Of a stretch of DNA of 64,000 nt, positions 11,651 through 23,600 are shown one piece after another. The translations under genes were made by a program, and so were the position numbers. Under the pieces are notes generated by a model. The model ran no database searches and was not told the DNA's origin. It was given only the letters and a program-made list of their open reading frames with translations. Origin of the DNA: Alviniconcha marisindica (lineage: Eukaryota; Mollusca; Gastropoda; Provannidae); contig JABMCL010000190.1 in the NCBI GenBank assembly GCA_018857735.1, positions 780,001-844,000 on the forward strand, read 5' to 3'. Numbering within the stretch: the first letter of the stretch is position 1; every line of letters starts with the position of its first letter.

Positions 11651-14600
11651 TCACAACTGACAAAAGCCACATGTTTAAAACACAATACACTCATGCACAT
11701 CATACCACCACCACCACCCTCCCCACTCACCCTGAGCTTGTATTTTGAGAATTGGTCAAACAAATTAACAGCTGGTACATCTGACCAATTGCTGTTTTTG
11801 CTGTTGTTGTATTTTGTATAATGTATGCTGATCTTAACTGCTAAAATACCAGAAATAGCCAGTGAATGTGGATCATGGTCACTTTTATTACATCTTCACA
11901 GTGGTTACTATAGCTTACAGTGTAACTTTAAGTGAGGAGAATCTCACTGGAAAAAAGGAATTGTACATCAGTGCATAAGTTCACACACATGCGTTCACAG
12001 ACATGCATACACACGTGCATGATAATCAGTGAAGGTAATTTGCAAGGACATTGGTCTGGTGGTTGTGTGATCATTGGTCCTGCAATTATTTGTAATTTTT
12101 CTATGGGTGGGGGGCTTTATGGCTTTTTACATCATGTAACTTGTAACTCTTGCAAGTATTTTGTTGTGTGGATGGGATGTTAGGGTGTCTGTCAGTCAGT
12201 GTGGCTTGCTCTCAGAAGGGGTGTGAGGTTTTATATAAATTTTATACATTTCTCTCCTCTCCTCTAAGTTATGATCCTTTGAAGTCTGTGTAGCATCCCT
12301 GTAATGTTACTCAAGTCTCACTCTGTCACACTTTGGCAACAGCTTGAGGGTAAAACTCTTCACTGCCACAGGGTGAGACAATAGACAGGAAACTTGCAAA
12401 CAAACAAATCAGAATGGAAGGTAAACAGTCCAAGATGCAGACCTTCCACCAGGTAGCCAACCTGTACTGTAGTGTAAGGGCTAGGGCCGGCGTGTGTCAC
12501 TGGGTGTGTCACTACTCCTAACTAGTCCTTCTCTGGTGTCCAGCTGTCCGTCTCCTGGGTCAGTTTATTAGTTTATGGCTCCCCCTCACAGTTAACCTGA
12601 CCATGTTTATGACCTCTGGGGGCTAACTCCTCCTCAGCTCAAACATTACAAACTCCACAGCAGTCTTGGCCTGAAGCTGAACAGGTGGAGGTAGAATCAG
12701 AAAGTCTAAAGGAAAGAACTCGTACTAGCGCTCGACAGGAGACGTTTCTTTCATGAAGGAGCTAGTAGTAGTACTAGCTGCATCAGAAGATTGTTTTTCT
12801 TCTGTGCAAGACGGTACTTAGTAGGAGTGGAGGACCTACCTAAAAAATAAAAATAAAAATAAATCTTTGTTGAAGCACAACTACAAGACCTAGCGGTAGA
12901 TCGATCTTATACACTAATGCAGGCTTAGTTCTTTTGTGTTCTTCACTTTTTGATAATTCATAGTGAACTACTTCCAGCATTAATTTAATATTTAAGTTAA
13001 CATCTGTCACATGTGCTACATTTTCTATACAGGATAGTTGAGTTGTAAAAGTAAAAGCAGTGTCATTTTAGGAAGTGCCTTTCTTGTTGTTGTTGATAAT
13101 GTAACTATGTAGTTCTCATTGTTGTTACTAAATGAAGGTTTCTGGTCTTTCATTTTCAATTTGGGCTAGTTGTTTCATGGACTAATGCTTGTGTAGGTTC
13201 AGTCCACCATGTTTATAAAGAAGAAACTGTATGATTATTTTCCCATGTGGTTTCAAAGTACTGGAACATGGTTGAATAGGTATGCTTTTTTGGGGGGTTC
13301 TACTTCTACTAGCTTAATGTAGAATTCCCAACCCAACAACCATTCATTGTTTCAGGGCACAATTGTACTGGCAAAACACAGTATTCAGAGCCCAAGGGTT
13401 TGAAGAAGCTGAATAATTTTTGTTTGTTTTGTTTTGTTGCTGAATGATATTCATGTGCTTTGCAAAACAATTATTTAAAACAGAACTCAGCATAGTAAAT
13501 CTGATCAACTGCATTGCGGCTATTTTCTGATTAAAACATTTGTCACTTCTCATAAAGTTCATTGACATTTGTATTTTTGTGCAGTTGGTGGAATATGATT
13601 GTTACTGTACATGCTAACTTTGTTATTATACTATACATACTAACTTTGTTATTATTACTAATGCTTAGTAACTAGTATTATATATATATATACAATATTA
13701 TATTTTTAAAAATGTGTTATGGGTTTTTGCAGTGATTGGCCATGAGTCTGTAGTACTTTGTCATATTAATTTTTCTTCATATTTATTGTTCTGGGTGTCT
13801 TACTTGTTGTAATGGTTGACTGGGCATAAAACACCCAGTTACTTCCTTACTGTCTTACTTGTTATAATTTTTATATATATATATATGCCACTTGTGTGTT
13901 CAGCCAGGAGGATTCAGTGGTCATTGTACACTCTACACCAGCAAACAACATTGTGATTGATGACGATGTGAATGAAGCAGCTACCGATGACAACACAGGA
14001 AAGAAGTTAGCAGCTGACAAGAATACACCTGTTCCACCAGTGCTGGAGCGTGTTGTTCAACACCCTGCTGTGCATAGGCATAGCGTTGCCAACAGTCGAT
14101 TCCTTGCTGCTACGCTCGCTCCTCCTGTGGTCAATCCTGATCCTCCTGTGGTCAATCCAGGTCCTGCAGCCAATCCCGGTCCTCCTGCAGTCAATCCAGA
14201 TCCTGTGGTCAATCTGGCTCCTGTGGTCAATCCAGGTCATCCTGTGGTCAATCCTGGTCCTGTGGTCAATCCAGGTCATCCTGTTATTAATCCAGATCCT
14301 GTGGATGGTCCTGGTCCTCCTCCGAGACACCCGGGTCTTGAGTTTGGTGTCCAAAATGTGGTAAGGCCACTTTCCAGAACGTGTGCATGCTCATGATTTC
14401 TTGAGAGGAAAACTGTCCTTGTGTTTTCCTCAGTCCGGGTCTCCTGATTGCTAAAATTGATGTTTTGCTTGGTTTTACACAGTGCTCAGAATGTGTGGAT
14501 GGCTGTTTGTGTTACTGCGTTTTGTGTGACCATTTGATATTTGTTGATTATAACAAAAAAATTAAAGCACTTTCCGTTTACTTTAGAACTTCTCTTTTAT

Positions 14601-17600
14601 GACTCCCATATATATATATATATATATATTGAATGGGCCTGGGTGAAATTACTGAGGGAAATATTTCAAAATTTTCTGTCTGCATTCTGTTGCTGTGAAA
14701 GGTTATTATGTTTATCGTCATTATTGTTGACAGTACTAAGCACCAGAGAACAAACAAACAAAAAACAACAGCCAGTCTGATTAATAATTACCACCATTTT
14801 CATTATTTATTAGTGTTACTAGATGAGTGCCTAATACTAATAGAGATGTTGGCATATTTTTAGTATTATACTCTCTAGAGTACTTTGATGTTTAGGTCTA
14901 TACTGACACATATATACTGGTTGTGGTACTTGGTGGTCCTTCAGAAATCTGTACTCCTGTCATTTTTTACCGGGCAAGGTGTTGCCATTTTAATTTTTAT
15001 TCAGGGATCAGGTTACAAAATCAACAGCAAAAAACAAAAAGAGAGAGAGAGAGAAGATAAATCATTGAATGGTAGAATAGGATCAAGATCTGTAAAAACA
15101 ACAACATGTGTACGACTCCTGGGTCATCAGTAAAGTGGTGTGTTTCAGCTGGAGGTGTTCCCTGGGGCAGACCGGCAGTTGGTGACGCAGCTGCTGGAAC
15201 GGTTCCTGGCCACCGGTACACTGGACCAGGCGCTGAACCGAACCATGGACCGTCTGCTGGAGGAGCCCATGCCCGTGCCTCAGGAACCAGAAATCACTGT
15301 AAGGTTCCAGGCTCTCAGTCAGGAGTCCAGAGTGTGGAGAATGCAATACGGGTGAATGTGCCCATCAGGGTCAGGGTCACGCTTACAGACATTATGAGTG
15401 TCCAGACTGCAGAGAATGCAGTAGGGATGAATGTGCCCATCGGGGTCAGGGTCACGCTTACAAACATTATGAGTGTCCAGACTGTAGAGAATGCAGTAGG
15501 GATGAATGTGCCCGTCAGGGTCACGCTTACAGACATTATGAAAATCCAGATTGTAGAGAATGCAGTAGGGATGAATGTGCCCGTCAGGGTCACGCTTACA
15601 GACATTATGAGAATCCAGATTGTAGAGAATGCAGTAGGGATGAATGTGCCCGTCAGGGTCACGCTTACAGACATTATGAGAATCCAGATTGTAGAGAATG
15701 CAGTAGGGATGAATGTGCCCGTCAGGGTCACGCTTACAGACATTATGAGAATCCAGATTGTAGAGAATGCAGTAGGGATGAATGTGCCCATCAGGATCAC
15801 GCTTACAGACATTATGAGTGTCCAGACTGCAGAGAATGCAGTAGGGATGAATGTGCCCATCAGGATCAGGGTCACGCTTACAGACATTATGAGAGTCCAG
15901 ACTGTAGACAATGCAGTAGGGATGAATGTGCCCATCAGGGTCAGGGTCATGCTTACAGACATTATGAGAGTCCAGACTGCAGAGAATGCAATACGGGTGA
16001 ATGTGCCCATCAGGGTCAGGGTCACGCTTACAGACATTATGAGAGTCCAGACTGCAGAGAATGCAGTAGGGATGAATGTGCCCATCGGGGTCAGGGTCAC
16101 GCTTACAAACATTATGAGTGTTCAGACTGTAGAGAATGCAGTAGGGATGAATGTGCCCGTCAGGGTCACGCTTACAGACATTATGAGAGTCCAGACTGTA
16201 GAGAATGCCGTAGGGATGAATGTGCCCATCAGGATCAGGGTCATGCTTACAGACATTATGAGAGTCCAGACTGTAGAGAATGCAGTAGGGATGAATGTGC
16301 CCATCAGTGTCAGGGTCATGCTTACAGACATTATGAGAGTCCAGACTGTAGAGAATGCAGTAGGGATGAATGTGCCCGTCAGGGTCACACTTTCAGACAT
16401 GAGAATCCAGACTGTAGAGAATGCAGTAGGGATGAATGTGCCCATCAGGGTCACGCTTACAGACATGAGAGTCCAGACTGTAGAGAATGCAGTAGGGATG
16501 AATGTGCCCATCAGGGTCACGCTTACAGACATTATGAGAGTCCAGACTGTAGAGAATGCAGTAGGGATGAATGTGCCCATCAGGGTCAGGGTCATGCTTA
16601 CAGACATGAAAGTCCAGACTGTAGAGAATGCAGTATGGGTGAATGTGCCCATCAGGGTCAGGGTCACACTTACAGACATTATGAGAATCCAGATTGTAGA
16701 GAATGCAGTAGGGATGAATGTCCCCGTCAGGGTCAAGGTCACACTTACAGACATTATGAGAATCCAGATTGTAGAGAATGCAGTAGGGATGACATGGGGG
16801 ATGTCAGTTTAACTTTATAGTCTCATCCACACTATGCTGTCTTATTTACTAGATTTAGTCATTGTGCAAGTTTTTTTTTTTTTTTTTTTTAAATCATTAA
16901 GTTTTCCAGAACTGTCCCAGCAAGATGGGTCAGAGGTACCCAAATGTATCATTTTTTCTTTATTTTCTATGGCCAGATTCCACTTATCTGTCTGACAGAG
17001 AAAGAACAGACCACAGAGACTAAGTAAATACACATTGTCTATGGGTTGCATGAGGTTGTCTATATATATGTAAAGAAAGCAGTGCAGCAATAGACAGTAG
17101 AGACTGAGCTAATGTACACTGTCACTGTGATCCAAACACATAAAAGGTTCAGAAGAACGCTATTTATTAGGACAAAACATGTGTAAATATTTGGGGTAAA
17201 CCCCTTTATCAAGCTACAAAACGACACTTAACAGATAAACGGTGAAAAACGTTCTTGTTTTGGAATGCTAGCCGTCATTTTTGTTTCAGATTTTTTTGGA
17301 TGTACACTGTGTATGTGTTTTATCTAATCAGGTTGTCCCTGTAGAGAAAAGTGGTGTAAACAGCAGGATAAGCAAATGTACATGCAGAGTGTACTTTATA
17401 TGTTGCATCAGGTTGTCCATGTACTGATGTAGTGAAGAGTGATGCAATGAAAGGCAGCAGACTAAGCAAATGTACATTGTTTATGTGATGTATCAGGTCA
17501 TACACATAGAGAATAGCAGAACAGCAGCAGACAGCAGAGACTACTACAAGGACTACAGCGATTGCAGCTTAATTCCCAGAACCCTGGCTGCAGATCGCCT

Positions 17601-20600
17601 CAGCATTGACTTCCGTAACGTAAGTGTCGCATGTTCTCTCTTCAGGTTCATTTTCAGCTGGCCACAGAAGCGCAGAGTAGCGTTACAGGGTTAGTTTGAA
17701 AGATTTTTGACGACATAGAATGCGTGGTGAGGTGTGTGTTACATCAGACTCTAGTCTGATTCTGCAGTGTTAAGATCAGATGCACAATGAAGATAGAAAT
17801 GCTGTTTGGTATGGTACATTGGTTTGTTTCATTTTTTTATGTGGATGACTTGTGTGAGAATGTTTATCTTATCAGTTACTATGTTCTCTTCTCTTTTTTT
17901 CTTTTTTTATTCATCCAATCACAATGTACATTTTCTGTTTTATTTTCAGATGCATTCATTGATTCAGTACATTTTACATTCTAGTCAACCTGAGTGGAAT
18001 TACTAATGTGCTAGTTTTGATGTTTTACTCTTTTGTGCGTGGATTGAACTTGTAAATGGTGTTTACTGTGTCACATGCTAAAAATGGCTATATTCAGCCT
18101 TAATGTTATCTCCCTTGTCCCTGCCTCACATAAATTTATGAACTGACAGTACAGTGTCAGGTCACCAAAAGGTGATCTATCAACTGTGATGTCAAGGAAG
18201 GGTTCTGTCCACTTTGAAAGTTTGTTTGTTTTTCTTCCCCTCCCTGGAGCATGGGGTTTGGTTTTGTACTTGTGCTAATTGTAGATACTGTGTACTTTGT
18301 GTTTGCACTGGAATTGCCAGCTTTTGTTTTAGCAGAATTCCACTCTAAAGCTGTGTAAGTTTTGCTGAAAAAAATAGTCGCTTCTGCAAAAATAAAATCA
18401 AGGAATACATTGTTAGGTTGGCAGTGAATGAAACATGCCAGGTGAGGATAAAAAAAAAGTCTGTAATTCCTTTCAATTTGGAGAGAGACCTCCTCTTCCT
18501 CCCTTCTGTGTGGGGGTGGGTCCCCCCCACGCGCCCCCCCCCCCCCCCCCTTCCCCAACCCCAACACACCCCAGACACACCCATCACATGGAACTCGTCA
18601 GAACACAGCAGAGTCGCCATCTCTCGGCACATCTGTTGGTGAGCAGTGGGAGTGGCCAAGTACACCTGTTTTTATTTTATTTTATCAGATACCTGTCATT
18701 GTTTTTTGGGGGGAGGGTGCATTTCCCCCTTCCTGGTCACCCTGATTTCTAGTTCTACACATCAGGTGTTTTTTTTGATGGCACAAGTTTTACAGCTGTA
18801 TTGTAATGAACTTTGCCAAGCCTCCAAGTTCTTCCCCAGCATAGTGGTGCTGACTAATGGTCTAAAAGCTTGACCTTGGTCATTAGTCTGATTCAGTGGA
18901 AGATGGCAGAAGGTTAATTAATCCAGGTTGTGAAACAGATGCCCAGGGAAAGGATCGCTGTTCAGCTTTAGAAAGTGAATTCTGTGAAAGTGTTTGATCA
19001 GGTTTTTTTACAGTGGATTATTTTACATGGAAATTCAGCTAGTTTTATCATAAGGACTTAGACAAGTTTCCTCCACCCTCTTTGAGTTTGTAACCTCCTC
19101 TGTCTGTCTGTCTGTTTCTCTCTCTCTCTCTCTGTTGGTCTGTGTGTGTATGCTTATGCACCTGTGTGTTGGTTTCTTTCTCAGTATTTGAAAGTAAGCT
19201 TTAGTTTGTAAGGTATCTTCCAGCATTCAGTTCCAGTTTATATGTTTAGAATGTATTGTACTGCATGTATTGCATGGCACTTGCTAATAATAATATTATT
19301 ATTAAGTGCCATACATTATATTATACATAATATTATGATTATTCATATGTTGAGACTAATGTGCTGCATGTATTGACTTTTGTATGGCACTTTTACCTGC
19401 ATCTACACGTATAGATGATATATTATGTCATTAACAAGCAAGAAAGGTGGTGCTGTTCTATTGTTTTTGCCATTTTTCCATTGACCAGGTGCGGATGGAA
19501 ACGATCAATACAGTACTTGCCCGCTACAATGGTCACTATGCGCCTGCTCATCGGTGTATTTCTCGTGCCCTTGATGTGGCCATGGCTGACTATGAAAAAG
19601 AGAGTGAGTTTGTGGTCTTGTGGTGATTCTGCTTCGGAAGTTAGTGAGCTTTCTTGTAGTGATGCCACCTTGAATGCAGAGTTAGTTGTTTTTTTTGTTT
19701 GTTCTTGTGGCCTTTGATAATTTGCTTGGATTTAAGTAATGGTTGAAGATCAGAATATTGTGAGAGGAAGGAATGGCCCATATCACTGTCTTGTTCACGT
19801 GTGGGAATTAAATGATGTGGATGTAAGAGATGGCCCATGCCACATGTGTGTGTGTGTATGCATTTGGTGTATGTGTGTGTTGTGTGTGGATACATGTACA
19901 TGCACACATGTATCCATATACATGCCTACAGTGTATGGGTGTGTATTAGGTGTCATTTTACTCTTTTTACAGGGACCGGTAGTCCAATGTTTTCTAACCG
20001 ACCAATGTGGATTACTTTGCGGGTACATGAAGGTAAGTTCCCCCCCCCACCCCCCCACCCCACCCCACATCTTCCATTTCGTAGTCTTTTGATGACTTGA
20101 GCTGATTGGCTTTTGTCAACTGTTTTGTCTTCTGTTTTAGTGACATGACCTTTTTGATGAATTCTCTTTTGTCTTCTGTTTTAGTGACATGACCTTTTTG
20201 ATGAATTCGCTTTTGTCTACTTTTTTGTCTTCTGTTTTAGTGACATGACTTTTTGATGAATTTAACTGATTGTCTTTTGTTTACTGTTTTGTCTTCTGTT
20301 TTAGTGACACAACTTTTTTGATGAATTCAACTGATTGTCTTTTATGTACTGTTTTAGTGACATGACTTTTTGGGGGGATGAATTCAACTGATTATCTTTT
20401 GTCTACTGTAACACAGTTTTGTCTTCTGTTTTAGTTACATGATTTTTTGGATGACTTCAGCTGATTGTCTTTTGTCTCCTGTTTTAGTGACATGACTTTT
20501 TTGATGACTTCAACTGATTGTCTTTTGTCTACTGTTTTGTCTACTGTTTTAGTGACATGACTTTTTTTGATGGATTTAACTGATTGTCTTTTGTCTACTG

Positions 20601-23600
20601 TTTTAGTGATATGACCTTTTTGATGCATTGAACTGATTGTCTTTTGTCTTCTGTTTTAGTGACATGATTTCTCGCTCTCTTTTTTCTCAAATCAGTGAAA
20701 AATGACTTTCGTTGATTACTGTTGTCGTGACTTTTTTCTCTCCTCTTTTTTTGGGGGGGGAGGAGGGGTGGGGGGATGAATTCTACTGATTGTCTTTTGT
20801 CTACTGTTTTGTCTTCTGTTTTAGTGACATTGTGACTTTTCAGTTGATCAGTACATGACATTTTTGTGCGTGTTGTTTTAGAAGAGATTGATCAGCAGTT
20901 TCAGTGACAGCGTGTCATTTTCTTGTATGCTTCTCATGGTGATTTCAATCAGGGGAGAAGCATGAGGAGAAGATCAAGTACAGTCTGATGAAGGGGCTGA
21001 GGGCGTTCTCAGAGTCCAAGCTGAATATTCAGGACCCATACTTGAAGGCTCAGGTGGAGTTTGTAGAACAGCGAGCCAAACTGGACAAAGAGGTGGGGCC
21101 ATCTGTCTGTCCATGCTTATGCAGCTTTTCTTTCTTCTGTCCTTCCTTTCGTCCTGTTTGGTTTCGTGTTTTGGTAGGCTGCTTTGCTTGCTTTCCTTCT
21201 TCTTTTCTTTGTGTCATCCTTTCAGTCTGTTATCTTAAGAAAGTTTTTAACCATCTATTTCTCTTTCTTTGTCTGCAGGCAAGGAACGCTTTAGACAGTT
21301 GTTTGAAATTGGGCTGTTCTGAGAGTGAAATGGTGAATCCTGCTGGTGTGGTGGGGGTGGGGAGGGTGAATAGCTCAGTTGTTAGAGCGCTGGACTCGTG
21401 ATTGAAAGGTCGTGGGTTCGAACCCCTGCCGGAGCGGTGGGAGAATTTTCTTCTCCGTGGTCAACTTTCTATGCTGACTCTTATTTTGGTATCCATTCCA
21501 CCCACATGTTACCGCAGTAGCACATAAAAGACCCTGGTCAGTCTGCCAAAAGTGCAGGTGGCAGGTTACTGCTAAATACACATGCATGAAGTGACATTGT
21601 ACATGGTATGGTGTATACAGAACGCGCCGAGATGGCAGCTGTTTCATGTGGCACCAGCCATGCCAGTGCTGTAGCTGTAAGTACACCACTTCAGTGGATA
21701 TTCAGAAATGTGCTATAAAAAGCTAGTCACTCATACAGAATCACATGCGAGCGCAGTGTGTCTGATCAAGAGCAGAGAATAGCACTATAGAAAAGTGAAC
21801 AACAACAACTATTTGATGCCATTGTAATCTTTTGTCTGGTTTCTGTGTCTTTTTGTTCTTGTTTAATCTTTTTTTTTTCTTTTAGTTTTTTTTTCTTCTC
21901 CTTTCTGCAGTGTCATGGATACAATTTATTGTGAGCTGGAACAGGTTTTAGCTGAGTTATATTTTGTATGGGCAGGCATGGAATATAAAGTATGTTTCTT
22001 CCCTGATTCATGTTGTAAGAGCCTTGGGCTGTTTATATCACTGACCTGTGTATCCATTCAGCTCCGTTTTTCTTGGTTGAGATGATGTGTAGGCTCTCTG
22101 GGAGGGAAACATGCACTTCACTCTGTCTCTCAGAAGTTCCTGCCCCTCCAAGCTGTTGGGATTAAGCTTGGTTGATAATGGCTCAGCCTTGTCCTTTGAT
22201 GATGGCCATAGATTGTGAGCTTGGTTGATAATGGCTCAGCCTTGTCCTTTGATGACGGCCATAGATTGTGAGCTTGGTTGATAATGGCTCAGCCTTGTCC
22301 TTTGATGACGGCCATAGATTGTGAGCTTGGTTGATAATGGCTCAGCCTTGTCCTTTGACGATGGCCATAGATTGTGAGCTTGGTTGATAATGGCTCAGCC
22401 TTGTCCTTTGACGATGGCCATAGATTGTGAGCTTGGTTGATAATGGCTCAGCCTTGTCCTTTGACGATGGTCATAGATTGTGAGCTAGGTTGATAATGGC
22501 TCAGCCTTGTCCTTTGATGACGGCCATAGATTGTGAGCTTGGTTGATAATGGCTCAGCCTTGTCCTTTGATGATGGCCATAGATTCTGAGCTTGGTTGAT
22601 AATGGCTCAGCCTTGTCCTTTGATGACGGCCATAGATTGTGAGCTTGGTTGATAATGGCTCAGTCTTGTCCTTTGATGATGGCCATAGATTGTGAGCTTG
22701 GTTGATAATGGCTGTCTTGTCCTTTGATGATGGCCATAGATTGTGAGCTAGGTTGATAATGACTCAGTCTTGTCCTTTGATGATGGCCATAGATTGTGAG
22801 CTTGGTTGATAATGGCTGTCTTGTCCTTTGATGATGGCCATAGATTGTGAGCTTGGTTGATAATGGCTCAGCCTCGTCCTTTGACGATGGCCATAGATTG
22901 TGAGCTTGGTTGATAATGGCTCAGCCTCGTCCTTTGATGATGGCCATAGATTGTGAGCTTGGTTGATAATGGCTGTCTTGTCCTTTGATGATGGCCATAG
23001 ATTGTGAGCTTGGTTGATAATGGCTGTCTTGTCCTTTGATGATGGCCATAGATTGTGAGCTAGGTTGATAATGACTCAGTCTTGTCCTTTGATGATGGCC
23101 ATAGATTGTGAGCTTGGTTGATAATGACTGCCTTGTCCTTTGACGATGGCCATAGATTGTGAGCTAGGTTGATAATGGCTCAGCCTCGTCCTTTGATGAT
23201 GGCCATAGATTGTGAGCTTGGTTGATAATGGCTGTCTTGTCCTTTGATGATGGCCATAGATTGTGAGCTTGGTTGATAATGGCTGTCTTGTCCTTTGATG
23301 ATGGCCATAGATTGTGAGCTTGGTTAATAATGACTCAGTCTTGTCCTTTGATGACGACCATAGATTGAAAGCGAGGCTGGGAAGTGCCAAAAATGGCAAG
23401 AGTGAAGATATTTGGTCGTCTCACAATAGCTTTCACTTCTAAGCCTCTCCTTCAGTCTCAGTTACTGTGTCAGCCTCATCTCATGAATATTCCTTGGGAA
23501 TGGTTCATGTATCTGTTTATTTTTTGCTTGGAAAAGAATTGGAAGAGAGAGAAAGAATCCAGCATCATTTTTTTGCCAGTAGTTGGGTTTTGTCCATTTT

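Noticed and set aside
15106..16812. 568-codon open frame, highly repetitive ([13 protein letters not shown] type)
   Set aside because: It is a minisatellite whose units are multiples of three without stops. The frame differs from the phase-confirmed exon 5 frame, and the antisense is open too.
21270..21401. Extra RNF216 exon starting 'gcaaggaacgctttag' after a good-looking acceptor
   Set aside because: Runs into the SINE, has no donor that keeps phase and no counterpart in RNF216; exon 9 joins exon 10 directly with conserved sequence.
21364..21440. Functional tRNA gene
   Set aside because: Box A and B are present but the anticodon and acceptor stems do not pair, and a SINE body follows.
22163..23370. 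CRISPR-like direct repeats
   Set aside because: Head-to-tail units with no unique spacers in a eukaryotic intron; a satellite.
23076..23399. 107-codon minus-strand repetitive frame
   Set aside because: Produced by the 53-bp satellite.
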